41,360 nucleotides of DNA from Oscillospiraceae bacterium (GCA_017436765.1 JAFSCM010000026.1:1-41360); one strand, 5' to 3'. Shown: positions 23,624 through 31,111, counted from the stretch's first letter. The notes: a model not told the origin generated them from the letters alone. Numbers and translations: made by a program.

Positions 23624-24455
23624 TTTAAACATTTTAAACGTCCGTTCAAAACAGAGAATTCCACAGAACGCAAAGACGGCGATTGCAATAATTTTTCCAT
23701 ATTATAACAAAAGTGCATTTTGCGGCAACGTAAGTGCATACTGTGCCGTGGCGGACTATCATACAGTGGTTATGGAGCAACTAAAATCCATAATCGATGC
23801 CCTTCAGCACAAGTATCCCGCCAACAGCTTTGTGCCTTTTGTGGACTCATCGCCCGTTGACGAGGTGGATATGGCGGTAAAAGGCGGCCTCGGTGTAAAA
23901 GGGGAGAACAGCCTGCTCATAACAGAAAGATGGGGCAGCTTTGTCTTTATCGGCGAGATTATAACCGACCTTGAATGGGACACGGAGCTTCACAGCTATA
24001 CATACTGCATGGGCTGCGGCCTCTGTGCAAAAAAATGTCCCGGCGGTGCAATAGGCAGAAACTGCGGTGCAGCAGATACAAAAGAAATCTGCGATAAACA
24101 GAAAACGGACGGCACAGCGGAAAACTGCGGCGGGTACAGCAGCATAAACAGGGAAAACTGCGCCTCCTTTATCAGCCAGAAAAAACAGGAGCTTACAGAG
24201 GAACAGAGGACTGTACTTGAAAAGGCTGGGACTGTTTTCGGCTGCGATATCTGCCAGAAGGTATGTCCCCACAACAAATCCCTGCTGGACGGCACATCCC
24301 CGGCAGCCCGGGAGACAAACCTGTTCAGCGGTGACATATTCAATACCGTAACAAAAGAAAATGTGGAAGGTGTATACAGGGACCGTCCCTTCGGCTTCCG
24401 CGGCCTTAAGGTGCTGGAGAGAAATCTGGAAATATATAACAGCAGAGGCAGGTAA
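23565..24455 (+). CDS. queG: QueG-like double [4Fe-4S] protein (epoxyqueuosine reductase family)
   Basis: A 296-residue protein with the QueG layout: an N-terminal DUF1730-like segment (IPQNAKTAIAIIFPYY), the FVDSSPVDEVDMAVKGGLGVKGENS region, which in QueG holds the active-site Asp and the cobalamin-facing loop, and two ferredoxin-type clusters (Cys148, 151, 154, 158; and Cys199, 227, 230, 234). QueG reduces epoxyqueuosine to queuosine in tRNA. The protein is shorter than classical QueG and lacks its HEAT-repeat C-terminus, so another reductase role is possible. No other queuosine genes are in the window. Residues 18-26 are encoded by the TTTAAAC repeat. Confidence 0.7.
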   Translation: MKKVLENCNLADFSFVSFQHLNILNVRSKQRIPQNAKTAIAIIFPYYNKSAFCGNVSAYCAVADYHTVVMEQLKSIIDALQHKYPANSFVPFVDSSPVDEVDMAVKGGLGVKGENSLLITERWGSFVFIGEIITDLEWDTELHSYTYCMGCGLCAKKCPGGAIGRNCGAADTKEICDKQKTDGTAENCGGYSSINRENCASFISQKKQELTEEQRTVLEKAGTVFGCDICQKVCPHNKSLLDGTSPAARETNLFSGDIFNTVTKENVEGVYRDRPFGFRGLKVLERNLEIYNSRGR

Positions 24456-24497
24456 AGCGACCTCCTGATAAGAAAATACAACCCTGATTTTTAACAC

Positions 24498-24577
24498 AAA
24501 AAGGCTGATACTGCGTCGGCAACACTTGCATTACACAAAGTAGTGCGGCGTGTCTTCTCCTTGTATCAGCACTTTTT
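24498..24577 (+). ncRNA. Structured inverted-repeat element after queG (terminator or candidate RNA)
   Basis: The outer arms GCTGATAC (24504-24511) and GTATCAGC (24563-24570) extend through AAAAAG/CTTTTT with one bulged A. Inside is a second stem GCATTAC/GTAGTGC (24528-24546) with an ACAAA loop. The compound hairpin ends in a T-run. It lies 43 bases after the queG stop. It may be a large terminator, a dispersed repeat or a small RNA. Confidence 0.4.
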
Positions 24578-24598
24578 CTGCAAAAACAGGCAAAAATG

Positions 24599-24634
24599 TA
24601 TCCGCCATATCACATTACTGCGATATGGCGGATA
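24599..24634. terminator. Long perfect hairpin downstream of queG
   Basis: Perfect 13-base arms TATCCGCCATATC and GATATGGCGGATA with a 10-base loop, followed by a T-rich stretch on the plus strand. Probably a transcription terminator. Confidence 0.6.
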
Positions 24635-24734
24635 TTTATGTTTTCTTATCGGTAGGCCGCTAAAGCGACCTTTTGACCCGATGCCGTCAAGCGAAGATAG
24701 CATCACCGTAAGCAATTTAATACAGTAAAACAAA

Positions 24735-24813
24735 ATGTCATTCTGAGCGGAGCAAGGAATCTACCGTTTTATAAACCTTGGAGATTCTTCGGCACAAATG
24801 CCTCGGGATGACA
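24735..24813. repeat. Intergenic repeat of the TGTCATTCTGAG type
   Basis: The sequence begins TGTCATTCTGAGCGGAGC and ends CCTCGGGATGACA, with imperfectly complementary halves (GGAATCTACC against GGAGATTCTT). This matches a palindromic repeat type widespread in bacterial intergenic regions. It is non-coding. Confidence 0.75.
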
Positions 24814-24925
24814 TATTTTTTTCCGCTTTATGACGCCTGTTTCGGTGTTTTCTTTTTATTTGTGAAACTTTTTAAGCCGAAATGTAAAATTTTATTCGCA
24901 AAACTGTTAAACCTTTCCTATTCAA

Positions 24926-24954
24926 TTGATTTTTGGCGGGATAATATGTATAAT
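24926..24954 (+). promoter_or_regulatory. Promoter of the rpe-rnf-like unit
   Basis: -35 TTGATT (24926-24931) and a perfect -10 TATAAT (24949-24954) are 17 bases apart, leaving a leader of about 150 bases before rpe. The leader shows no clear riboswitch or reading frame with a good ribosome binding site. Confidence 0.75.
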
Positions 24955-25109
24955 AAAATATCATATTATGGGTTTTTGCGCCCGCAAAGCAGAAAAAAGG
25001 GATATTATGCCGCATACAGTCATTTCGTGGCAGGTACAGGCTTTGTTTCTGCACAGATCAGGTAATGAAAAATATCAGATAAAAGAATTATACAGAGAGG
25101 TACAGAAAA

Positions 25110-25757
25110 ATGACTAAAGTTTCACCATCTATTCTTTCCGCAGATTTTGCGAACCTTGAAAGAGACTGCAAAATGGTTATGGACAAAGGTGCTGATATGC
25201 TCCACATTGATGTTATGGACGGCGTGTTTGTTCCGAACATCTCCATCGGTCTGCCTGTGGTAAAATCCCTGCGCAAAAAATCCGATGCATTTTTTGATGT
25301 ACATCTTATGATAATAAAACCTCATCTCTATGCCGAACAGTTCTGCAAACAGGGCGCAGACCTTGTTTCCTTCCACATTGAAAGCGAAAGCGATGTAAAC
25401 GAAACAATAGACATAATTAAAAACTGCGGCAAAAAGGCAGGCATTGTTATCAAGCCTGCAACACCTGCAGAAGCTGTTTTCCCATATCTTGACAAGCTGG
25501 ATCTTGTACTTGTTATGAGCGTTGAACCGGGCTTCGGCGGGCAGAGCTTTATGGAAAGTGCCCTGCCAAAGCTTACAGCCATTAAAGAAGAAGCTGAAAG
25601 ACGCGGCCTTACCGACCTTTACATAGAGGTTGACGGCGGCATCAACGAAACAACAGGCAGACAGTGTGCACAGGCAGGTGCAAACCTGCTGGTTGCAGGC
25701 AGCTATGTTTTCGGCGCACAGGATGTGGCAGCAGCTATTGAAAGCCTTAAAATCTGA
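25110..25757 (+). CDS. rpe: Ribulose-phosphate 3-epimerase
   Basis: A 215-residue TIM-barrel enzyme that interconverts ribulose 5-phosphate and xylulose 5-phosphate in the pentose phosphate pathway. Family motifs in order: SILSADFANL (start of strand 1), HIDVMDGVFVPN with metal-binding His and Asp, FDVHLMI, MSVEPGFGGQ and the metal/phosphate motif EVDGGINE. Length is normal. GAGAGG precedes the ATG. It is the first gene after a strong promoter and the Rnf-like cluster starts 57 bases downstream without a terminator between, so they may be cotranscribed. Confidence 0.95.
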   Translation: MTKVSPSILSADFANLERDCKMVMDKGADMLHIDVMDGVFVPNISIGLPVVKSLRKKSDAFFDVHLMIIKPHLYAEQFCKQGADLVSFHIESESDVNETIDIIKNCGKKAGIVIKPATPAEAVFPYLDKLDLVLVMSVEPGFGGQSFMESALPKLTAIKEEAERRGLTDLYIEVDGGINETTGRQCAQAGANLLVAGSYVFGAQDVAAAIESLKI

Positions 25758-25814
25758 CAAGGCACACAGCGGCGCAAAGGCTGCTGACAAAATCTTATAT
25801 AAAGAGAGATTTAT

Positions 25815-26996
25815 ATGACAAATACAGAAAGAAAAAATCACGACAAGTATATGCTGTGGGCAATCTTTGCCATAGCCTTCTGCGGCAGCGTGCTGCACGG
25901 CGCAAGGGTATGGATGCTCTGCGGCATAGCCATACTTACAGCAAAGGCTGTGGATGTTGCTGTGTCAATGATACGCAGAACAGACTTTGACTCCACCGAC
26001 CATTCAAGCGAGCTCAGCGCGCTTATCTTCACCCTTATGCTCCCTGTAAATATTCCTGTATATGTAATGGTGACAAGCATTGTTCTTGCGGTTGCTGTGG
26101 GCAAGCATATGTTCGGCGGCAGGGATGTATATCCTTTCAACCTCGCAGCACTTACAATGTGCTGTGCTGCGGTAAACTGGCCGGATAAGGTTTTCAGCGC
26201 AGTAGCTCCGTTTGCAAAGGTGGACCTGCTCAGCGGCTACACAGCGCAGGCAACAATCTCCAACGCAAGTCTCATCAAGGACGGCGGTGTTCCGCCATAC
26301 AGCACCTTTGATATGCTGGTGGGCAACTACCCGGGTGTTATGGGGGCAGACTTTGTCATTGTAATTGCGGTTATCGGTCTGTTTATGATTGCACGCAGAA
26401 AAATCACCTGGCACATTCCTGTTACATTCCTTGTAACCTGCGCAGCCATCGCGTATCTTTTCCCAAGGGTATACGGCTTCTCCCGTCTTGAAAGTATTTC
26501 TCTGGAAATGCTCAACGGTTCGGTGTTCTTTGTGGCACTGTTTATGCTGGCAGACCCTGCAACAACACCAAAGACACCAAAGGCAAAGGTTGTTTTCGGC
26601 TTCCTTACAGCGGTGCTGGCTATGATATTCCGCTATGTGGGCAGCTTTGATATCGGCACCTGCTTTGCACTGCTGCTCATAAACACACTGGACGGATATA
26701 TCGAGCGTATCTGCGGCGGCAAAAAGGTGAAGATTGAACTTCCGGAAGAAACCGGTACCGAACAGACAAAAGAAAAATCCCGCGGGATTGTAAAAAATGT
26801 AAAGCTTGAAAAAGCGGAAAAAACCGAAAAACCTCCAAAGGCTGAAAAGGTAAAAACACCGCATGATGCAATAGTCCTTATCAGCGAAACAGAGGATAAA
26901 ATCGACAATGTTATCTATTCCACAAGAACCCTCAGCATAGAGGAGATTCTCAAAGCGGAAGAAGAACAGAAAAAACGCAGAAAGGCAGGTAAATAA
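25815..26996 (+). CDS. rnfD: RnfD/NqrB-like membrane protein with long C-terminal extension
   Basis: A 393-residue protein homologous to RnfD, a membrane subunit of ferredoxin:NAD+ oxidoreductase that carries covalent FMN. About ten hydrophobic segments span residues 12-305. Family landmarks are present but altered: GKHMFGGRDVYPFNLAAL (97-113; usually FGG-G-NPFNPA), VDLLSGYT (136-143; usually SGAT, FMN on Thr), MLVGNYPG, and LFMLADPATTPKTPKAKVVFG. Residues ~306-393 are a Lys/Glu-rich cytoplasmic extension that standard RnfD lacks. The RnfC gene normally upstream and RnfG downstream are absent. Thr143 could still take FMN, but the Ala to Tyr change makes this uncertain. Confidence 0.8.
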   Translation: MTNTERKNHDKYMLWAIFAIAFCGSVLHGARVWMLCGIAILTAKAVDVAVSMIRRTDFDSTDHSSELSALIFTLMLPVNIPVYVMVTSIVLAVAVGKHMFGGRDVYPFNLAALTMCCAAVNWPDKVFSAVAPFAKVDLLSGYTAQATISNASLIKDGGVPPYSTFDMLVGNYPGVMGADFVIVIAVIGLFMIARRKITWHIPVTFLVTCAAIAYLFPRVYGFSRLESISLEMLNGSVFFVALFMLADPATTPKTPKAKVVFGFLTAVLAMIFRYVGSFDIGTCFALLLINTLDGYIERICGGKKVKIELPEETGTEQTKEKSRGIVKNVKLEKAEKTEKPPKAEKVKTPHDAIVLISETEDKIDNVIYSTRTLSIEEILKAEEEQKKRRKAGK

Positions 26997-26999
26997 GCT

Positions 27000-27659
27000 G
27001 TGAAAAACAAAGATTACTCCTACCTTTATGCAAACTGGGATGATACGGTAAGACGCCGTAAAATCACACTGTCCAACCCTGTTTTTGTAAAAGGCCTTGC
27101 CCTTGCACCTGTTGTTGTTGCAGGTACAACGGTGCAAAACGGTATTCTGCTGTGTATTGCGGTTTTCTTTCTGCTTACACCAACAAGAATCATCACCAGC
27201 CTTATCACACGCCATATGAGCGTGCCTTTCAAAACATTCTTCTATCCTTTTGTGTCCGCATTGGTTTTTGCTTTTGTATACTATTATATGTACAGATATC
27301 TGGGCACAAGGGTTCTGCTGCTGGGCGTTTACCTGCCTATACTGGTAATTGACCCTCTTATCGTTAAAAACTTTGAAAAAACCCGCAAGGAATCGGTGCT
27401 CTATTCCGTTATCAACGGGCTCAGAAACACAATGGGCTTTGTGGTTGCCTGCCTTCTGGTGTGTGCAGTCAGAGAATTTCTGGCATTCGGCACAATCGCA
27501 GGCATAAAGGTTATCGGTGTTGCGCTGCTGCCTATGGCACAGTACAGCTTCGGCGGTTTCCTTATTGTTGCGCTGCTCAGCGGCATCTGGTCCACAGCAA
27601 TCAGAAACTATAAATACAAGGTAAAAGTGGAGGCTATGCACAGTGAACGACTTTCTTAA
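27000..27659 (+). CDS. rnfE: RnfE/NqrD-like membrane protein lacking cluster cysteines
   Basis: A 219-residue membrane protein with about six hydrophobic segments, homologous to RnfE. It starts at GTG, three bases after the rnfD-like stop. SNPVFVKGLALAPVVVAGTT (25-44) aligns without gaps to the RnfE segment that normally reads NP-LV--LGLCPLLAVS; the cluster cysteine is replaced by Ala36. LGVYLPILVIDPLIV (108-122) aligns to the second half-site, normally LGIFIPLIVTNCIII; Asn-Cys is replaced by Asp118-Pro119. The [2Fe-2S] cluster shared with RnfA therefore cannot form in the usual way. The gene overlaps the rnfA-like gene by 17 bases. Confidence 0.8.
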   Translation: MKNKDYSYLYANWDDTVRRRKITLSNPVFVKGLALAPVVVAGTTVQNGILLCIAVFFLLTPTRIITSLITRHMSVPFKTFFYPFVSALVFAFVYYYMYRYLGTRVLLLGVYLPILVIDPLIVKNFEKTRKESVLYSVINGLRNTMGFVVACLLVCAVREFLAFGTIAGIKVIGVALLPMAQYSFGGFLIVALLSGIWSTAIRNYKYKVKVEAMHSERLS

Positions 27660-28263
27660 AATGATGGTTGAATTTTTCGGCTATTCTCTTGTAGCCATCG
27701 GTGCACAGAACGCCATCTTCACCCGTGCACTGGGTCTTTCCAGCGGTATGCGAATGCTCAACGACCCTAAAAAGAACACATTCTACTTCTGCGGGGCACT
27801 TACAGTATTCCAGGTTATGACCAGCGTTATTGTATATTATGTAATGCCGCTTGTAACAGCAATGGGCTTTGGTGCATACCGCCGTTTCGTACTGCCTACA
27901 ATTATTGTTATGGCCTGTACAGTCAGCTATGTTGTTGTAATCACCCTGCTCAGCCGCATTGTTTCCAAGGAAAAATTCAAGGACCTGCTCAAATCCGTTA
28001 CCAGCGCAAGCATCACAGGCGCAATTGTGGGCACAGTGCTGCTGACAAACTATCAGGGTATGAATCTTGTACAGAGCATAGGCTTTGGTCTGGGCAGCAG
28101 TGTAGGTTATCTCTTTGCAATGCTTCTCATTACAGAAGGGGACAGAAAAATTGCACACGACAAGGTGCCGGAATCTCTCCGCGGCTTGCCTATCACCCTT
28201 GTGTACATCTCTGTGCTTGCCCTTGCTGTATACGGTCTTACAGGCCATGCAATCGCACTTTAA
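27643..28263 (+). CDS. rnfA: RnfA-like membrane protein lacking cluster cysteines
   Basis: A 206-residue six-helix membrane protein homologous to RnfA. It starts at GTG inside the rnfE-like gene with GGAGG upstream. AQNAIFTRALGLSSG (21-35) aligns with the family segment NN-VL--FLG-CPF; the cluster cysteine is Ser33. TSASITGAIVGTVLLTN (120-136) aligns with ITTNCAVLGVALLN; the second cysteine is Gly126. The C-terminal RGLPITLVYISVLALAVYGLTGH keeps the family pattern. The protein still looks well preserved (no frameshift, normal length), so it is probably functional in a changed role. RnfB, usually next, is absent. Confidence 0.8.
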   Translation: MNDFLKMMVEFFGYSLVAIGAQNAIFTRALGLSSGMRMLNDPKKNTFYFCGALTVFQVMTSVIVYYVMPLVTAMGFGAYRRFVLPTIIVMACTVSYVVVITLLSRIVSKEKFKDLLKSVTSASITGAIVGTVLLTNYQGMNLVQSIGFGLGSSVGYLFAMLLITEGDRKIAHDKVPESLRGLPITLVYISVLALAVYGLTGHAIAL

Positions 28264-28367
28264 GGTTGAATTTAAGGTAAAAGGTAATTTTTAAAAAGGC
28301 TGAAAATAAAAAAAGTTCTGCTCTATATCCACCTCACAATGCAGGCGGGGCAGAAAAGGAGAAATAT

Positions 28368-29477
28368 ATGGCCAACAAACCCATAAAAATAAAAAGAAAC
28401 ACCAGTATTTCAGGCAAAAAAAGGCAGCGTATGGCGGTTGTCAGAAAGGTTGCAGGCATTCTGCTGACAGTTGCAGGTCTTGGTGCGCTGGGCTTTTTCG
28501 GTGCCCCTGCGGTTATAGAGATGATTGACAACCTCAACAACCCTAAACCGCCTGTTGTGCAGCCTACCGTGGCACCTGCGCCTACACCGGAACAGTCTCC
28601 GGAAGCTACAAACGACCCTTCTGATGTACAGCAGGAGGATATGCCGGTGAAGACATCGGTATTCAGCGCGGTTACGGCAAATGATGTCCGCGATGAAGCG
28701 GCAATGAAAGCCACAGCGGAAAGGCTGAAGGCTCTTGGAGTTACAGATGTTGTTGTAACCTTCAAGGATGCAGAAGGCAGAATATACTACCAGAGCGGTA
28801 CAGAAATAGGCAGTCAGGCAAAAGGTCCTGTTATGATAGATGCTGCAAAGCTCACAGAGATTTTCGGTGCACAGGGCATATCGGTGACAGCACAGGTTTA
28901 TGCATTTATGGATAAGATCACACCTGCGGTGGATGTGTCCACAGCGGTTATGTACAAGGGCACAGATTACAGGTGGTTTGACAGCGACCCTAACCTGGGC
29001 GGCAAACCGTGGGCCAACCCTGCAAGCGCCACAATGCAGAACTATATATATGATATTGTCAGGGAACTTGGGGATAAAGGTATAAAGGACTTTATCATCA
29101 GCGGTGTACAGCTGCCTACAGGCTACAGCCTCGAATACCGTGATTTCGGTGTTACGGACGAACAGCTTCAGGCGCAGCTTCAGGGCTTTATCAACACAAT
29201 CCAGTCAAAAGCAGCAGCCAAAGGCGGACAGGCTTATCTTGCCTATGACCTTGCGGCCCTCAACAGCGGCGATTTTGCAAAATACATCATAGCTCCTCAC
29301 CGCTATCAGGCAAGCCATGTTGTGCTTGTGGGTGCAGCTGCAGACTTTGAAAACGGCGCTTCTGATGCCGCAGTCGCAAAATTTGCACAGGACGAATCTG
29401 TGGAGAAACTGGTGTTGTGGAACACAGACCAGAGCCTTTCGGCAAGTGACAATACCGACGGATACTTTGTGAAATAA
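28368..29477 (+). CDS. Membrane-anchored extracellular glycosidase-like protein (DUF4015-like)
   Basis: A 369-residue protein: a basic N-terminus, one transmembrane segment (about 26-48), a Pro/Thr/Glu linker (58-92) and an extracellular (beta/alpha)-barrel-like domain. KPWANPASATMQNYIYDIVREL resembles the GKPW-NP pattern of DUF4015 putative glycosyl hydrolases. In that family the next strand usually carries an acidic DxI-F-Y-RFP motif; here it reads FIISGVQLPTGYSL, so the expected catalytic Asp seems lost. It follows the Rnf-like genes by 104 bases with its own AAGGAG, and a terminator follows. A binding or wall-interacting role is possible. Confidence 0.6.
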   Translation: MANKPIKIKRNTSISGKKRQRMAVVRKVAGILLTVAGLGALGFFGAPAVIEMIDNLNNPKPPVVQPTVAPAPTPEQSPEATNDPSDVQQEDMPVKTSVFSAVTANDVRDEAAMKATAERLKALGVTDVVVTFKDAEGRIYYQSGTEIGSQAKGPVMIDAAKLTEIFGAQGISVTAQVYAFMDKITPAVDVSTAVMYKGTDYRWFDSDPNLGGKPWANPASATMQNYIYDIVRELGDKGIKDFIISGVQLPTGYSLEYRDFGVTDEQLQAQLQGFINTIQSKAAAKGGQAYLAYDLAALNSGDFAKYIIAPHRYQASHVVLVGAAADFENGASDAAVAKFAQDESVEKLVLWNTDQSLSASDNTDGYFVK

Positions 29478-29484
29478 AATATAT

Positions 29485-29518
29485 AAAGGTCAGACGGTTC
29501 AGGCTGTCTGGCCTTTTT
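29485..29518 (+). terminator. Terminator after the Rnf-like/DUF4015 unit
   Basis: Arms AAAGGTCAGAC and GTCTGGCCTTT (one G:T pair) form an 11-base stem followed by a T-run, eight bases after the stop codon of the DUF4015-like gene. Confidence 0.85.
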
Positions 29519-29641
29519 GTATACAAGCACAAAAAATCCCGCCGCAGCACCGTAAATTTCAGCAGGGGAAATCTGCATATAATCCCTTGACTAAATTCCA
29601 TTTTATGATAAAATAAATTGAATTGCCCGAAAGGCAGATAA

Positions 29642-29676
29642 AAAATGACGCACCGCTTACGGCAGTGCGTCATTTT
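29642..29676. terminator. Bidirectional hairpin upstream of pyrC
   Basis: Arms AAAATGACGCAC and GTGCGTCATTTT form a perfect 12-base stem with an 11-base loop between the DUF4015-like gene and pyrC. It is a terminator-like insulator. The rest of 29519-29801 holds AT-rich promoter sequence and no gene. Confidence 0.65.
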
Positions 29677-29710
29677 CAGGAAAAAACATTTGATTTTCAG
29701 ATAATTATTA

Positions 29711-29739
29711 TGGCTTTTTTGCTTATAATATAGTATAAT
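29711..29739 (+). promoter_or_regulatory. Probable pyrC operon promoter
   Basis: A perfect -10 TATAAT at 29734-29739 with a weak -35 TGGCTT at 29711-29716 (17-base spacer); a second TATAAT lies at 29724. The leader to the pyrC start is about 55 bases. No PyrR-type attenuator is visible in it. Confidence 0.5.
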
Positions 29740-29801
29740 TGTTTAATAATGGACATCTGAAACAAAAACCAATGTTTTACAATAACTCCAAGGAGAAAAC
29801 T

Positions 29802-31073
29802 ATGCTTAACGTACTGATAAAAAATGCAGAAGTGTATTACGAAAACGCTTTGCAGAAAGCGGATATGTTAATTGAAAACGGCACAGTTGTTTCTGTTGGC
29901 AAGGGTATTGCTGTTTCCTCTGATGTTCCTGTTGTTGACGCTGAAAACTTAATGATATTACCAGGTTTCGCAGATGTTCATGTACATTTGCGTGAGCCTG
30001 GTTTTTTTTATAAAGAGTCAATAGCTACGGGAACACAGGCGGCAGCAAAGGGCGGCTTCACACTTGTGTGCAGCATGCCAAACCTTAACCCTGTACCGGA
30101 CTGTGTGGAAAATATGGCGGTGCAGCAGGATATCATAGACAGGGATGCCGTGATAAATGTTCTGCCGTATGCCTCAATCACAAAGGGTGAGAAAGGTGCA
30201 GAGCTTGTTGACTTTGAAGCTCTGGCAGATAAATGCTTTGCCTTCTCTGACGACGGCAAGGGTGTTCAGAAAGACGAAATGATGAAGGAAGCAATGCTTC
30301 GTGCAAAGGCGCTGGGCAAACCGGTTGTTGCCCACTGCGAAGATGAAAGTCTCCTTTACGGCGGCTACATCCACGACGGCGAATATGCCCGTCTCCACGG
30401 TCACCGCGGCATCTGCAGCGAAAGCGAGTGGGGCCAGGTTGCAAGAGATGTGGAACTGGTAAAGGAAACAGGAGTGCAGTATCATGTGTGCCACATCTCC
30501 ACAAAGGAAACGGTGGACATAGTGAGAAAAGCAAAGGCAGCAGGCCTTAAGGTAAGCTGTGAAACCGCACCTCACTACCTTGCACTGTGCGATATGGAGC
30601 TTAAAGAACACGGCCGCTTCAAGATGAACCCGCCAATCCGTTCCGCACAGGACCGCGATGCCCTCATAAAAGGTGTGCAGGACGGCACAATAGAGGTTAT
30701 TGCAACCGACCACGCACCGCATTCCGCTGAAGAAAAGCTGAAGGGCCTTGAAAAGAGCAATATGGGCGTTGTGGGCATAGAGACAAGCTTTGCCGCAATG
30801 AACACATATATGGTTAAGCGCGGCTACATCACAATGGAAAAACTGGCCGAAGTGATGAGCATCAACCCAAGAAAACTCTTCGGTCTGCCATACGGCATAA
30901 AGGTGGGCGAAAAAGCAGACTTTGTGCTTGTAGACCCTGATAAGGAATGGGTGGTAAACCCTGAGGAGTTCCTCTCCAAAGGCAGATTCACACCTTTTGA
31001 AGGTGTAACACTTTACGGCGATGTACTGATGACTGTATACAACGGTCAGACAGTTTACAATAAATTAGGATAG
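29802..31073 (+). CDS. pyrC: Dihydroorotase
   Basis: A 423-residue amidohydrolase that closes carbamoyl-aspartate to dihydroorotate, step 3 of de novo pyrimidine synthesis. The metal-binding signature DVHVHLREPG is near residue 52, followed by CSMPNLNP, a VAHCED histidine motif, CHIST, and IATDHAPHS with the catalytic Asp. AAGGAG supports ATG 29802; the frame is open further upstream without support. It begins the pyrimidine gene cluster; carB follows 38 bases later. Confidence 0.95.
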   Translation: MLNVLIKNAEVYYENALQKADMLIENGTVVSVGKGIAVSSDVPVVDAENLMILPGFADVHVHLREPGFFYKESIATGTQAAAKGGFTLVCSMPNLNPVPDCVENMAVQQDIIDRDAVINVLPYASITKGEKGAELVDFEALADKCFAFSDDGKGVQKDEMMKEAMLRAKALGKPVVAHCEDESLLYGGYIHDGEYARLHGHRGICSESEWGQVARDVELVKETGVQYHVCHISTKETVDIVRKAKAAGLKVSCETAPHYLALCDMELKEHGRFKMNPPIRSAQDRDALIKGVQDGTIEVIATDHAPHSAEEKLKGLEKSNMGVVGIETSFAAMNTYMVKRGYITMEKLAEVMSINPRKLFGLPYGIKVGEKADFVLVDPDKEWVVNPEEFLSKGRFTPFEGVTLYGDVLMTVYNGQTVYNKLG

Positions 31074-31079
31074 AAAAGT

Positions 31080-31111
31080 AAGGAGGAAGACGCACAAGCG
31101 TCATAAAATTT
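31080..31111 (+). promoter_or_regulatory. Hairpin-separated ribosome binding site of carB
   Basis: AAGGAGG at 31080-31086 lies about 25 bases from the carB ATG, too far for direct use. Between them is a small perfect hairpin (GACGC/GCGTC with ACAA loop, 31089-31102). Folding would bring the site to an effective distance of about 11 bases. No alternative ATG/GTG/TTG in frame exists between the TAA at the site and the annotated start. Confidence 0.55.

Noticed and set aside
23290..23739. 149-codon minus-strand frame in the mrp/queG spacer
   Set aside because: It runs across the DnaA-box cluster and into the queG-like gene, has no ribosome binding site, and encodes a Ser/Phe/Leu-rich sequence with no domain.
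24778..25065. 95-codon plus-strand frame before rpe
   Set aside because: It crosses the rpe promoter and a palindromic repeat, with no ribosome binding site.
26004..27641. 545-codon open frame antisense to the Rnf-like genes
   Set aside because: Composition (very high Cys, His, Asn) is that of a shadow frame, and the plus-strand membrane proteins are clearly real.
29740..29801. PyrR-type attenuator before pyrC
   Set aside because: The leader is only ~55 bases after the likely -10 and shows no binding loop or terminator/antiterminator pair.
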